The translations under genes and the position numbers were made by a program. Below are positions 48,407 through 61,114 of a stretch of DNA of 64,000 nt, piece by piece. The notes beneath the pieces were generated by a model. That model was not told the DNA's origin, made no database searches, and was given only the letters and a program-made list of their open reading frames with translations. This DNA comes from Siphonodentalium dalli (Eukaryota > Mollusca > Scaphopoda > Gadilida > Siphonodentaliidae), in the NCBI GenBank assembly GCA_032622095.1, contig CP136069.1:201670690-201734689 (forward strand). Reading direction: 5' to 3'. Numbering within the stretch: the stretch's first letter is position 1; each line of letters opens with the position of its first letter.

Positions 48407-48906
48407 TTAAAGGTACGGGAGGCCTTGGCGGTGGGTATGCTGTGAAAATATTTCCACCGGTCAAAAACCGCCACAAACAGAAAGAATATTAAAATGCAGA
48501 CAGACTTTGTCCGTATACAAATAAGAAATATCGCATAAACAGTATGTTATTGTCATATGTTTGACCATTCTTATGTAAACAAAAGCATAAAAAGGTACTT
48601 TCCTGGTGTTTGTTTATATTATGATGGTAAACATAAAGAGCGTTCATTGTTGCTGAATTTTGATATGGAACGAATAAAGAGCATTTATATCATTTGTGTG
48701 TGATTAGCCAGTAACACTGTGCTGCCTTCTGTAACACAATCAGGCTCCTGCTTAGGTAAAATATAGTAGGTCTTTATGATAGCATGCTGTTTACGCGATG
48801 GTCATGTTTATATGAACAAAACTGTATGCGTTTTAATGTTTTTCTGTTTACGGTGATTGAAACAAATATGAATATTTTCGACAACTAAGGCCTCCCGTGC
48901 CTTTAA
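48407..48906. mobile_element. 500-bp terminal-inverted-repeat element flanked by TTAA
   Basis: Left end TTAAAGGTACGGGAGGCCTT and right end AAGGCCTCCCGTGCCTTTAA form inverted repeats of about 20 bp. Similarity continues weakly inward (TGTGAAAATATT / AATATTTTCGACA). TTAA sits at each outer edge and may be the target site. The interior is AT-rich and non-coding. The superfamily is uncertain because the end does not start with CCC as in piggyBac. Confidence 0.78.
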
Positions 48907-48999
48907 GCCCCCTTATTGTCTCTATTATACATTTAACAATGATATTTACAAGTTTTTATATTCAGAATAAATGTCAATTGTATATTTTAAAACACAATT
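48907..48999. other. AT-rich spacer
   Basis: Nothing recognised between the TTAA element and the AT-rich element. Confidence 0.4.
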
Positions 49000-49558
49000 G
49001 AAATTATATATTAATTTAAAATTAAATGTTTTTCTTAATTAAGAATTGTTTTCTAATATATCTTTCCTAATTGGGGAAAATATTCCTAGTTAAGAAAACT
49101 TGTTTTCCTCACTTAGATTTATTTTCCTGCTTGAGAAAATCTCATTCTAGAAAAAATTGGCATCACTTAAGAAAAAATATCTTGACGATATTTCTTACTA
49201 TAGAAAATATAATTTCTTGTTCTAGATTAATTGTATAGCTTTCTTAAATTTCTAGCTATTCTCCCAAGATAATCGCAGTATCTTAAACTTATCTTATTTC
49301 AAGAAAAATAAACTTATGTGAGAAAAACAATCTTTCCTACATTAAGAAAAAAAATCTATACTAAGATTTTTTTACTAGGATTTTCTTACTAAGATTACTG
49401 TGTTTTCTTAAAGAAATTTTCTCAGACAAGAAATTATCCCACCCTTTCATTTCTTGACCTAGAAAATATGTTTTTCTTATTTTTCTAGCTATTCTCCCAA
49501 GATAATATCTCATTTCAAGATTTTTTTTTCCTGAATTGAGAAAATATTTTTGGCAGTG
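49000..49558 (-). mobile_element. AT-rich CACTGCC-ended element (MITE-like), copy 2, inserted against a coding exon
   Basis: Read on the minus strand it starts CACTGCCAAAAATATTTTCT at 49558, like copy 1 at 37328. It is packed with self-complementary AAGAAA/TTTCTT words. The far end is not resolved. The PAN-type exon stops exactly at its edge. Confidence 0.65.
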
Positions 49559-49751
49559 CACCCATCGGCTGGCACTGTGGCATCGATGGTTGAGAGATGT
49601 TGACACTCTGATGTTGCTGTGTGGTAGTTGAATGACTTGCACACTTCCGTCCTCTGCATGCATAATACTGAGCACTGGAGCACACTTCGGACATTCGATG
49701 TAGATATAGGTTGTCCAGTCGATTTTTCACCACTGAGTTTGGTGTAGTGCC
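49559..49751 (-). CDS. PAN/apple-type domain exon of a secreted or membrane protein, cut short
   Basis: A 3' splice site TTTAATTTTGCAG precedes the exon (minus strand), which starts in phase 1 at 49751. It encodes HYTKLSGEKSTGQPIST followed by a cysteine pattern C-x3-C-x6-C-x10-C (QCSVLCMQ, VCKSFNYHTATSEC), then HLSTIDATVPADGC. The CxxxC plus SFxY...C pattern is that of PAN/apple modules, common in molluscan lectin-like and matrix proteins. The preceding supported exon (61470-61718) ends in phase 1 after CAA CCA G, so the join would read QPG-HYTK. The exon runs without a good donor into a transposable element at 49558, where the frame goes on about 17 codons to a stop near 49510. It is either a broken gene or an exon ended by the insertion. 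No downstream exon was found. Confidence 0.7.
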
Positions 49752-50376
49752 CTGCAAAATTAAACCCAGTGACAAGTGATATCGGTATGACTTTACCATA
49801 ACGTATTGATCTGTTGTTAATTATGATAAACTGAGGCTCAGAAATTAGACAAACTCCCAATCAGAATGGTCAGGGTCTACACAATTGGTAAAACAATAGG
49901 ACTTTTGAAATATACTTTGTTTACAAAACAATTTACCAGATTTGCCCGGGATTTTAAACCTTTCGCACAATGAACGACGTTACGAATAGGATACTACGTC
50001 ACTAGAATTTATATTAGTTGTCGTATTTCCATATCCGTTGTTACGATTACTGTTTTGAATTTCAACAAAACTCACATATACATCAATTAGTAATACGTTC
50101 GCGATCGTTTCTCAGATCCTCAATGTTGGAGATGACTCTGGGATGATGTCCTTGAATTGCGATTGTATGACTTCGATGCGTCTTTCTGGAGTAATATATC
50201 TACAAGAACGGTAATCCTATAGTTACAGGATTTATTGAGTATCTGAAAAAGTTACCAATTGCGTGGAATAAATTTATATGAAATTCTTCTCAATTAGAAC
50301 GGACACTATATTTCAATATGGATGGGACTCAAGTATATTTCTTTTTGAATATTAATATATGAATATATTAGATATT
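49752..50376. other. Intron-like stretch, nothing recognised
   Basis: Lies within the predicted 11.7-kb intron of the FTP-PAN gene. No repeat or exon seen. Confidence 0.4.
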
Positions 50377-50455
50377 ACGTTATATGTTAATGCCTAACGC
50401 TAAGATATCGAGGATATTTATATGTTAATGCCTAACTCTAAGATATAGAGGATAT
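50377..50455. repeat. Tandem duplication of about 40 bp
   Basis: TTATATGTTAATGCCTAAC(G/T)C followed by TAAGATAT(C/A)GAGGATAT occurs twice in a row, directly left of a hairpin. Confidence 0.8.
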
Positions 50456-50575
50456 CTACACTTTGTGGTTGGATATGGAAATTATCTCATGAGTGATGAC
50501 CAAACAAAATTAATTTCCACGAGTGGCTCTGCCATCACGAATGAGATAATTACCATATCCATCCAAAACGTGTAG
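50456..50575. repeat. 120-bp hairpin
   Basis: Arms of about 43 bp: CTACACTTTGTGGTTGGATA...ATTATCTCATGAGTGATG against CATCACGAATGAGATAAT...ATATCCATCCAAAACGTGTAG. Foldback MITE-like, no family relative in the window. Confidence 0.88.
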
Positions 50576-50850
50576 TTGTTCTGTTTATTATATGCTCCGC
50601 TCAGTTGCCCATAGCTCAACTCGGAAGATGAGTAAAAAGTGCAAAAACAATTGTATACACAAGAACAGCCATGGTAATTAGCTTGTGCATATAAAATTAG
50701 TTAAATTTTTCAGACAGATTAAGGGGCTAACATTAAAACTCAATTAAATTCACATTTTCTGTACCGGAGATGTACGATTGTGAGTCAACTTACTATGATA
50801 CGGTGATGTGTAATAAAAATATAACCGCATGAGTGTCTGGATTTTGACGA

Positions 50851-50949
50851 ATTATCGCACTCGATTTGTTGGCGGAACGCGATACCCCTCGTGCGGGACT
50901 GCGTCCCGCACTCGATGTATCGCTCCGCCAACAAATCTCGTGCGATAAT
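50851..50949. repeat. 99-bp palindrome
   Basis: ATTATCGCACTCGATTTGTT mirrors AACAAATCTCGTGCGATAAT. The centre is a smaller palindrome, GCGGGACTGCGTCCCGC, with GGCGGAACGCGATAC / GTATCGCTCCGCC between. Almost no loop. It is GC-rich compared with its surroundings. Confidence 0.9.
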
Positions 50950-53900
50950 ACGTGGTTCTATCTATATGATACAGGCCCGAGCCTATAACCCCATAGGATT
51001 TTCCGAGTGGACGCAAGGTTTTATGTTGGGGTTGATCCTTGGACAATGTGCTTCACAAACATTTTGGGTGATCGTGATGTCGACGTGTTCCCGTCTCCAT
51101 GGCAACCGTTTTCAAAATGGCCGCTATTTGGAGGCTTTTTTATGATATCGGTCATATTTTGCATGATTTATCACGCAAAAATGTACTTAATCTACGTTTT
51201 TATGTTACAGCAACCATCCGAGATAGACTGAGATAAGATATTAGTGTTTATGATAATTGCCACAAGGTGGAGCTATCTGATATAGCCTCTAAAATGTTGA
51301 TTTTCTCTCATTTTTTGCTATTTTTCGCGTATTATTTTTCATTTTTTCAAGCTTTTCCCATCCTATACAAATGTCATGTCATATTTAATGTAGCGTAGAT
51401 TTAACGGGTACTATGTAACATGTATTGGTGATTTCATGGTTTCCATAGCAACCAGGTGTTTGGTGTTATAACTCTCCTTATAACATATATCGCCCAACTG
51501 TTCAACCACCCAAAAATGGCAACAAACTGTTTAGGCCTATAGTAGATGGTATTAATTTCTGTGTTTGTTGGAGCTCAATCTGGTAGATGATATTCCTGTT
51601 TGTCGCAGCACAATGTAATGGCAAAGACCTTGAAGAGATACTGAACTTTACCAGGTAATTAATTCAAATTAAATAGTTATTTTTTACAAATAGTCCAGAA
51701 TTTTCACTGTATATAATATATACAGTGAAAATTCTCTTTTCTCATATTATGCCCAAATTCATAAAAGCGATAATATAGGTGGGTAGGTCAAGCTACTAAA
51801 ATTCAACTTTCTTATTTGCCAGCCTCCTTTTTAAAGGTGCCCTATATGCTTTTATTACATTTTATACTTTGACAAATAGAATCTGAAAAATGACATGAGT
51901 TAATTAAAAGGGAAGGGATCACAAGTTATTGAACTTAGAGTATTGCTCCCCTCCTTTAACAATATTGAAACGCATAATATTTATATATTATATTATGTTT
52001 GGTCTCAAAGTTTGCTTAGTTGGAATGTAGTACCTAAAAAGGGGATCGAGATTCAGGGTGCGGTCTAGAGTTGTGAGGGGACATATATCACGGAGGGGAT
52101 GTAGGTCCTATCGCGAGATGAGCGGAGACTTTTGATAACAATATGGGCGAATACATAGGCGAAGATATAGGCTTATTGAGATTTTGAAAGTTTTCCGTCA
52201 ATGGAATCTACCTGACGACGCAACGAACGTTCGCGTGCTTTTGATAAATTTCTCATTTAGGTTGCTTTGACCGAAGAGAATTCAACCCTATCCACAAAGA
52301 ATTCCATTTAGCCAAAGGCGTTGGTGGAAATAATAATCCGCACTGGAAGAAAAAATGCAAATCGTCGTCAATATAAAACCCGTATTCACAGTGGGCTGTT
52401 GTGGAAATATAGATATCCAAGTTTATCAAAATTTAATATATCTATTGTGACCCACTATATAAATGAAGAATAGTATGCACACCGGGTTACATGAAATATG
52501 TTGAGCGCATATGCACTGCCTCTCAACAATAAAAAGCACGAATTATTCTAGAAAAACAGCAAGGTAAATTTATATAAATAGAATTATGCGAACAAATGGC
52601 ATTGCGAGTATAATACGTGTCTATGCATTATATATTCTGTATTCTTTGTGGCAATACAAATCTTTAATCTTTTCAATGTATTTACTTTTTGTATATGATG
52701 GAGGATTATGTTCCTCGCCATTTTCATATATTTGAAATTAGTAGTTTGATTTATATTGATGTATGACGTCATCCACCACAGCGTCCATTTTTGACGTTGA
52801 GAGAATTTAATTAATAATCGTCCTCTTATGACAAATACACCCCAACTTTTACCTCCGAAGTACGTTAAAAATGAATGGCCTCCATCCATAGTTTATGGTA
52901 GGTAAATGTGTTGCATGCCCATTGCGTCACCATTGCGCTGATCCAACTGTTTGCCGAGACTGATTTGTTCCGGGACTTGTATAAGTATACTCGCCTCAGA
53001 GCGACTCGTTTATATGTATCAGTACACATATATAGTCAGAGGGAGAATCGGACAACCGGCTTTGCTGTACTTTCGTACACAAAACAACAAAATCATTTAT
53101 TCATTGTGTAAATACAAGGTATCTTCGGTGGCACTACTCAAGTATACATAATATAGTGTGTGTGTACCAAGCACATACAAATTGCGCGCGCGTTCACACT
53201 ACGAATATTTTAAAGACAAATTGTTAACATGACGTCTATTGTATAATCTATGTATGTAACGTACTAATAAGCGAGGAGCTTGTATTCTACACTATGTATA
53301 TACAGAAAAAATGATTATATTACCAGTTCAACCAGATATCAATGATATACTCTTTAGTTTACCCACATTGGGTCGAGAATATCACCAGATATAACCATAA
53401 GTCGTTGTGTAGCAAATTTGCAAATCTACACACTATATAAGACACTCTGGGTGTTCAATTCATTACACATCAATTGCATTTTAGATTCGAATCTAATGAA
53501 ACTATATGTATACATATAAAGCTGGACATCAGTCTTCGGTCACACAATGGATAAATTCATGCCAAGCTAATTGGTAACCTTATATCGTGGTACAACACAA
53601 GATGCCGCCCTGACAAAGTCGTGTTCTCTGGACACAAGCTGATTTATGACCCCTGGCATGACGAAGTGAAATCAAAGAGATAGCTGATTTGGCATTACCA
53701 CACGCATATCAATGGTCCATATAAGATATAATTTCATGGGTATAATCATATATGATGGTGCGTCTATAAGAAGATATCAGTATGTCTACTTACATACTCC
53801 GACTGGTAAAAACTTCTACGGTTATCATGCGAATACTCTGAAACTATGATACATGCGACATGTTTATTTTATTGTTTTCCCTTTCGGTACCAAGAAGTTC

Positions 53901-54007
53901 TAGATTAATTAGTAATTTCACAGAAAACTCCAATAGCCAAATGGCTTATTATCTTGGCTCTATGAAATATGACATGAAAGTTCTTAAATATAGAACATTA
54001 TGTATAC
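50950..54007. other. Intron-like stretch with one short palindrome
   Basis: AGAATTTTCACTGTATATA then TATATACAGTGAAAATTCT forms a 40-bp palindrome near 51697-51736. No exon supported. ORFs at 52584-53151 lack domains. Confidence 0.4.
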
Positions 54008-54112
54008 GATAATGGCTGAAAACTGTACATTATTTCAGGGAATGGATCGATCGAGGCTGCAGGCCGAGATAGTTCCATTCGCTGAAATAATGTACAGTTT
54101 GAAGCTATTATC
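54008..54112. repeat. 105-bp hairpin
   Basis: GATAATGGCTGAAAACTGTA.CATTATTTCAG.GAATGGA mirrors TCCATTCGCTGAAATAATGTACAGTTTGAAGCTATTATC, with CGATCGAGGCTGCAGGCCGAG at the centre. Foldback-like, no other copy here. Confidence 0.88.
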
Positions 54113-55178
54113 TGACTTAAAACATGGTCGAGTCCATTTATTTGATGCGTCACCTCTTATCAGAATGGATTAATCCGAAATTGGGTCATGACACCTGAGT
54201 TGTACCATGTGTTCGCCCCTATCCACTCGCTCATTGGCTGCGCGGATGGTGCGACATCTTAACTCATTGTCAGCTTAATGGGCACGACGTACCGACAATA
54301 AGCTACTTCTGCGATTGATTTACGAATATCATCGGGAGTTTTGCCCTTTATATATTTCGGCATTTGTATTAAATTATATATGTGTCATATTTCGGATTTT
54401 GCGCAGAATTATACATCGAATGGCAGAATGGTGAGAGCGGTTGCATATTCTGAGATTTGGCGATCTTGTATAGTTTGAGATCGTGGGTATCATCATATTC
54501 TATCCACGCAAGTACAAACTTTAACCCTCAGTCCGTCGCGAATTAAGGCCTCAAGTCGCTTTGGTTTGTGATTGAAAAGTATTTAATTAAAAAATGCTTC
54601 ATGGTATTTGTAATACAATTATCAAATGAACAAACGGACTAAAGATGCATTGAACGTTGTATACACTAAGTGTGTGTGCCGTTCTGTTTGTTCTTTTCTG
54701 TCTCATAAAATGTGCAAATACATTGGTTATTTCTACGGGGAAGAACAAAATTTACCCCAGACTGAGAATACAAAGTTTACAGCACAGCATAAACACCGAA
54801 CAGAACGTAGACAATCAGCAACTCAATAACATCAATGTTACAGTTGCTCGAAGAAATGCATGAGTAAATGGATTATTAATACAATATTTTTTTAAATACT
54901 TAATACTGTTATAATAACTTCACCAAACAGGCAGGGGAAATAGAACACACTTATATATCAAACTTTGACTCGAAAAAACATCTGGTCAAACAGAAACTCA
55001 AGGACATTTGAACTGGTAATCACGATAAACAATGAGATCGGGACAAGCCTATTAACTTGCACTCGAAGCCAAGTTATATTAACTAAAATGAGGTTCGAAA
55101 TCGGCAACAGATTAATACTTCTTGTAACATTGGGCTCATAATGTTGAACCGATGTGCTATTTCTGGACAAGTATGCCC
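54113..55178. other. Intron-like stretch, nothing recognised
   Basis: No exon or repeat. Overlapping ORFs at 54626-54863 have no known domain. Confidence 0.4.
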
Positions 55179-55548
55179 AAGTGAACGTTCAGACGACCAC
55201 GATTCAATCGTAAGTGGAATGATTTCCATCGCAGGGAGTAAATGACAGTTAGACTGCGCATGCTCACGTCAAAATCGCAAGTAAAACAATAATATCAAGC
55301 ACTGTTTGATTTTAGATTCGAAATCGTGGCGTATCCTTGGATACTTCCACTTGCGACATAATCGCAGTCGTGTGTACGTACAAATCGTGGCTGGAAAGAT
55401 CGCAGGGTAGTCAGTCACATGCTTTACGAACAACCTACGATATCATCATGTACGACGACATCGTAATCGTGTGAACAAAATATCCACGATATCATCGGGC
55501 CCGATTCCTTCACTTACGATTGTATCGTGGTCGTCTGAACGTTCACTT
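55179..55548. mobile_element. AGTGAACGTTCA-ended MITE, best-preserved copy (370 bp)
   Basis: Starts AAGTGAACGTTCAGACGACC then ACGATTCAATCGTAAGTG. It ends CACTTACGATTGTATCGTGG, then TCGTCTGAACGTTCACTT. These are inverted repeats of about 38 bp with one mismatch. Non-coding interior. No target duplication was recognised, so the superfamily is open. Confidence 0.88.
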
Positions 55549-57717
55549 ATAACTCGATAAAAAAGTTATATGTATATTCATCTCCCAGACCATCTCCATA
55601 TCGCACTAGGAGTTTTTGGCGTTCGACTTTCACGATCTCGACAAATGGTGATCGAATTACGTCACTTGAACAATTATATATTCTCAACTGTCATATAAAC
55701 AGCTAGAAAAACAGATACATCGAAGAAAGCATTAAACGTATATGTATCATTCTATTTAAGAGGTACATATATTCTTGCAAACTAAGATACCTTGAACCGT
55801 CAGATGATTGTATATTAGAATGGATCATGTATATAACACAATTGAGTCTGTCCCATTCAATATAGTTTCTACAAAAAAGTTACAATTTTTCAAGTGATAT
55901 GGAAATTTATAGAAGGCCTGTTCCATAATAGTGGTCACATTGTGCAGTCAAATATAGTTTCTTCTGAGATAACAGAAAACGCAGTTAGTAGCACATGACT
56001 TTCCAAGCTCCTCCAATACTGACATATGACAAGGGTATCCACAGATAATTTCTTTCATTTTTAGAACAGGCTCATCGTCTAACACAAACAGCTCAAAATC
56101 TCGCTCTGTGTCGGGCACATGTAACTAATATACATGCATAGAAACATTTCTTTTATACTGAGAATAATTAGCCAGTATATAGCATCATGAACAGAGGAGC
56201 ACCTGGATATTTCCTTAAAACATCTGTATCTTCATGGAGATACGATAACCATGTGTCCTCGACATCTTGGTCTAACCAACTATATTGATTGATACAGCTC
56301 TATGTAAAACCCAATTGTTGTCTTTAAGTTTGCGAACTAATGTGTTTTTTTTATGTTCATGTATGTTCATGTTATAACATCTGAAGTATACGCAGTTGTA
56401 AATAAATAAATACTTCTTTATTGGTGGGACGAATTTATTGCGATAAACAAAATGACAATCGCTCCAATCCGACAAAGTGAGCCACTACTTATATTCCATA
56501 TGTAAGAATCGTGTTTTCTGATATTATTTTGGGTATACAATTTATGAGAATGAGTGTAACACTTTGAGCAACTGTATTCTTTATTCCACCAAATATCGAC
56601 AAAATGCAGATGGTTTCACGTTTCTTTAACCTGAGCAACCCCGGGTAACCCTGCTAGTCATATATAATTGTTAATGAACTAATTTTCAAAACACATGCTT
56701 TAATTTCCTTTTGCCCACAGTTGTCATTGCACATTGAGGCAGAATGAACGATAAAGTGAGTCCGATTCTATTTAGCCAGTCCGTGTACCGGTATAGAGTT
56801 TGTAATTCTGTTTAATTCTATTTTGGGCTTACTTGTGCAATTTGGGTTATTTATATATATGCATCATATATAAACTTGAACTACATTTCTGCGAGCAGTA
56901 TTATATTTTCCCAGAAAGACACATTGGAGTCATGAAAAATACAACTTTCAACTAGAGGTTTTAGCATGGAACAGAAAAGAGCTTTCCGTGTTAGGCTATT
57001 CTTGAAATGGTATAAATAAACAGCCCTTGATTCACTTCTGTGCTAAAAATTGCAAACAGCTGGAAAAGGGCGCTGACCACAGTATGTATTTATCTGCACA
57101 TATGAGGCCGTAATATATATATACATGTACATGTATCTCAACATTTCGTGTATTTTGCAACCAATGTCATACATCCTTAGAAATTACTTAGACAAAATGT
57201 GGAAGCTCGAATGAGCTTTGTCCGTTAAAATTAACTATTTCAACCCGGCAGCCCGCTAAAGCGGACACGACGTAATTTACGTTTATCACGGCAGCCCGCT
57301 TTAGCTGGCAGAGTGCAATTGTCTGGAATAATACAATATTTCCAGAGATATACAAATGATTTTATTGGTTAGCGACTTGTATATCCTTTGGGTGAAATTC
57401 GGTATCAATACTAACTTACGCTGTGCACGAATACCTAGCATGTACGCCATTAAGAAAATTTCCGTATGACGTCACGATTACTATTTTGGGGTTTCCTAAA
57501 AAATCGATGAATCAATACTGGTGTTTTGAGTCACATTTCGATTTTGGTTCATTGTTTATCACAAAAACATACTGATAACATTATTAGTATTACGTTTATG
57601 AAATAAAGAAGATAATGCTGATCTTTCTAACGATGGTTTATTTGTGTTATCCGTCTAATGTCTCCTATTTTCGACGCAATGTTACGTACACCACCTAGTC
57701 CAAATTAGACTATTCGG
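55549..57717. other. Intron-like stretch with one short repeat pair
   Basis: GGCAGCCCGCTAAAGC and GGCAGCCCGCTTTAGC occur at about 57248 and 57291 in a GC-rich island. The element may be a decayed terminal repeat. No exon is seen. Confidence 0.4.
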
Positions 57718-60186
57718 ATTAATGACCAAGCCTTTGAAAATTGCATATACACAATGTTGTCACGTGAAACAACAGCTCAAATGCGATTGACAAGTCTAGT
57801 CGGCGGTCAGGGACATACGAACCGTGTTCTTTGCTAGAGATGGAAAAGCAATTTATACCAAATAGCTTGTAATAAGACACTTACGTGCGCATATGCCAAT
57901 TATTTATGTGCATATTTCCACAGTAATAACAGGCAGTATATACTGCCCGTAGTTACTGTGGGAATATAGGTTTATATATAGTACCCGTAACGTTCTTGCC
58001 TGCTGAATCGTCGTTAGGGGTGGTATGCAAATAGGGGTGGGATAAATCAAGTTATATATAGGGGTATATAACCTATACAAAGTTTTTTGTAATATTTTGT
58101 TGACTTCAGTTTACACCATTTGTTTGTTACAACAATCACTTAAACCCCCTCTCACAGAACAACCCATATTTTTGTGTACAATTGTGTGTAATGCCAATGA
58201 TCATCTAATTATTGGTCTGGCTAAATAGATACGCGCGGCTATGAATGACCAGACCGTTTACAATTCCACATACACAATGTTGACACGTGAAACAACAGCA
58301 CAAGTTCAATTGACAAGTTTATAGTAGGCGGTTGGGGACACAGGAACCGTGCTCCTTGTTGGAGATGAAGCAACAATTTATACCAGATAGCTTGCAATTA
58401 GACACTTACATGCAGATATGCCAATTATTTACAATGTACGTGCATATTTCCACAGTAATTACAGGCAGTATATACTGCCAGTACATATAGCTACGGTTCT
58501 TTGTAGGTTTGTTATATAATGCCCGTAAAGTTCTTGAGCCCTGAACCGCCGTTATGGGTGGGTATGGACATAGAGGTGGGATAAATATGAAGTTATATAT
58601 ATGTCCTTATTATATATCCTCAGTTTACACGGTTTGTTCAAACAATCATGCGGACCCCCTATCAGGAACAAAACATGTTATGTACATATGTATGCATTGC
58701 CAATAATCATTATTGGTCTGGCCAAGTAGACACGGACGCCCTAAATGCCCAGACCGTTTACAATTCCAAATACGCAATGGTGACACGTGAAACAACAGTG
58801 CAAGTGCAATTGACACGTCTAGTCAGCGGTCACGAACAGAAGAACCATATTCCTTCCTGGTGATGAACAAGCAATTTATAACAGATAGCTTGCAATAAGA
58901 CACTTACGTGCAAATATGCCAATTAGTTATTTCCACGGTAATAGCAGGCCGTATATATAGACTGCCCGTAGATACCGTATATTGTAAGTGTGTTATATAC
59001 TGCCCATACAGTTCTTGACTCCTGAACCGTCGTTATGGGTGGGTACGAGAGTAGGGGTGGGAATCTGAAGTTATATATAGGGGTAAATAACCTTTATATA
59101 ATTTTTCCAAAATGTTGTTGACTTCAGTTTACACCATTTGTTTTTGCAAGCAATCACTTAGACCCCCCTCTCACAGAACAACACATTTTTGTTCGTCTTT
59201 CTACATATGTATGTATTGTCGATAATCTTATAACTATTGGTCTGGCCAATAGACACGCACGCCTATAAATGACCAGACCGATTACAATTCCCTATCCACA
59301 ATGTTGACACGTGAAACAACAGCGCAAGTGCAATTGACAAGTTTAGTAAGTGGACAGGGACATAGGAACCGTGTTTCTTTGATGGAGATGAGCAACTAAT
59401 TTATTCCAAATAGCTTGCAATAAGACAATTACGCGCAAATATGGCAATTATTTATGTGCATATTTCGACAGTAATAACAGGCAGTATATATATATACTGC
59501 CCATAACTACGGGTTCTCTACATGTTTGTTATATACTGCCCATAAAGTTCTTGACCCCTGAACCGTCGTTATGGGTGGTTACCAAAATAGGGGTGGGATA
59601 AATCTGAAGTTATATATAGGGGTATATAACCTTTACATAGCTTTTTGCAAAATGTTGTTGACTTCAGTTTACACCATTTGTTTTTGCAAGCAATCACTTA
59701 GACCCCCTCTCACAGAACAACACATATTTGTTCGTCTTTGTACATATGTATGTATTGTCGACAATCATATACCTATTAGGCTGGCCAATAGACACGCACG
59801 ACTATAAATGACCAGACCGATTACAATTCCCTATCCCTAATGTTGACACGTGAAACAACAGCGCAAGTGCAATTGACAAGTCTAGTCAGTTGTCAGGAAC
59901 ATAGGAACCGTGTTCCCTTGATGGAGATGAGCAACTAATTTATTCCAAATAGCTTGCAATAAGACACTTACGCGCAAATATGGCAATTATTTATGTGCAT
60001 GTTTCGACAGTAATAACAGGCAGTATATATATATACTGCCCGTAACTACGGGTTCTCTACATGTTTGTTATATACTGCCCATAATGTTCTTGACTCCCGA
60101 ACCGTCGTTATGGGTGGGTATGAAAATAGGGGTGGGGTAAATCTGAAGTTATATATAGGGGTATATAACCTATACATAGCTTTTTG

Positions 60187-60188
<2 letters not shown>
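57718..60188 (+). repeat. About 520-bp satellite, 5 units with internal palindromes
   Basis: The landmark CACGTGAAACAACAG recurs at 57761, 58284, 58784, 59308 and 59847 (spacing 523, 500, 524, 539). Each unit has GTAATAACAGGCAGTATATA with CTGCCC (a palindrome), GAACCGTCGTTATGGG, GGGGTGGGATAAAT and AGTTATATATAGGGGTATA. At the junctions there is a TTGGTCTGGCCAA / GACCAGACC inverted pair about 40 bp apart. Units differ by many point changes, so the array is older than the 1.75-kb one. No ORF is conserved. Confidence 0.92.

Positions 60189-60245
<57 letters not shown>
60189..60245. repeat. (TA)n microsatellite
   Basis: Uninterrupted AT dinucleotides, 57 bp. It replaces the part of the fifth satellite unit that would follow GCTTTTTGCAA. 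Confidence 0.97.
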
Positions 60246-60248
<3 letters not shown>

Positions 60249-60249
60249 C

Positions 60250-61106
60250 TGTGTTCAGCATTAAGCAGACATGACCCTATTACCATCATTAGGCAGACAT
60301 ATACAAAAAACTTTAAAACCGCTAAATTTTAAACACTCTTTCTCTAGTTTTGTTCTAAATGTGACCACCACGGTGTGATTAATGGGAATTTGTGATTCCT
60401 CAAGTAATATGAAATATACAAATTCTCAGGTCTGCCTAATTCTAAGCGGACCATTGACCATCATTGGGCAGACTGTGACATTATGCAGACCAAATCCGGT
60501 CTGCCTACTTTTTGCATGTCTGTCACAACTAGTTATCTGGGGCTTTAATTGTTAACACCTCTCCTTGTTCAACCGATTTAGGTTGTCTTTTGTCTATAAA
60601 ATGATGGGATTGAAAAAAACATTTGTTTAAGGCATTTCAGCCCCGTTAGTTTTGAGACATGTATATTCTGTCGATATATAATTTCATCATTGTGCGGTCG
60701 AAACATCCACAGCGGTCTTGAAAAAATAAACTTTTCTGGTTTTTGCATGTTTATGTATAGGATGCAGCAAAACAGAAGATAACAGGTCAAATGTCATTAA
60801 AACATCGAAAATTCTGGTGTATACATCGAAATTGAGTATAAATATCGGGATTAAAAAAAGACCGCACAATGATGAAACTGTATATCGATCGAATATACAT
60901 GTCTCAAAATTATCGGGGCGGAAATGCCCTTTTCAACAATATTTTTCAATCCCATCATTTTATAAACAAAAGACAACCTAAATCCATTGAATAAGGAGAG
61001 GTGTTAACAATTAAATCGCAAGATAACTAGTTGTGACAGACCCGATTTCGTCTGCATAAATTCGCGGTCTGCCTAATGATGGTCAATGGTCCGCCTAATG
61101 CTTACT
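60250..61106. mobile_element. Foldback/TIR element with arms of about 250 bp between two TA microsatellites
   Basis: The right arm (about 60853-61106) is the inverse of 60435-60722: GGACCATTGACCATCATT.GGCAGAC, CACAACTAGTTATCT, TAACACCTCTCCTT and AGGTTGTCTTTTGT all pair. A further copy of the terminal motif (AGCATTAAGCAGAC ... CATCATTAGGCAGAC) is at 60254-60297, so the left arm carries an extra piece of about 180 bp. The loop at 60723-60852 is AT-rich and non-coding. TA repeats flank both ends, suggesting insertion into a (TA)n tract. Confidence 0.8.
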
Positions 61107-61114
61107 CTACATAG

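Noticed and set aside
60046-60274. ORFs with long IYIYIY runs
   Set aside because: Direct translation of the TA microsatellite.
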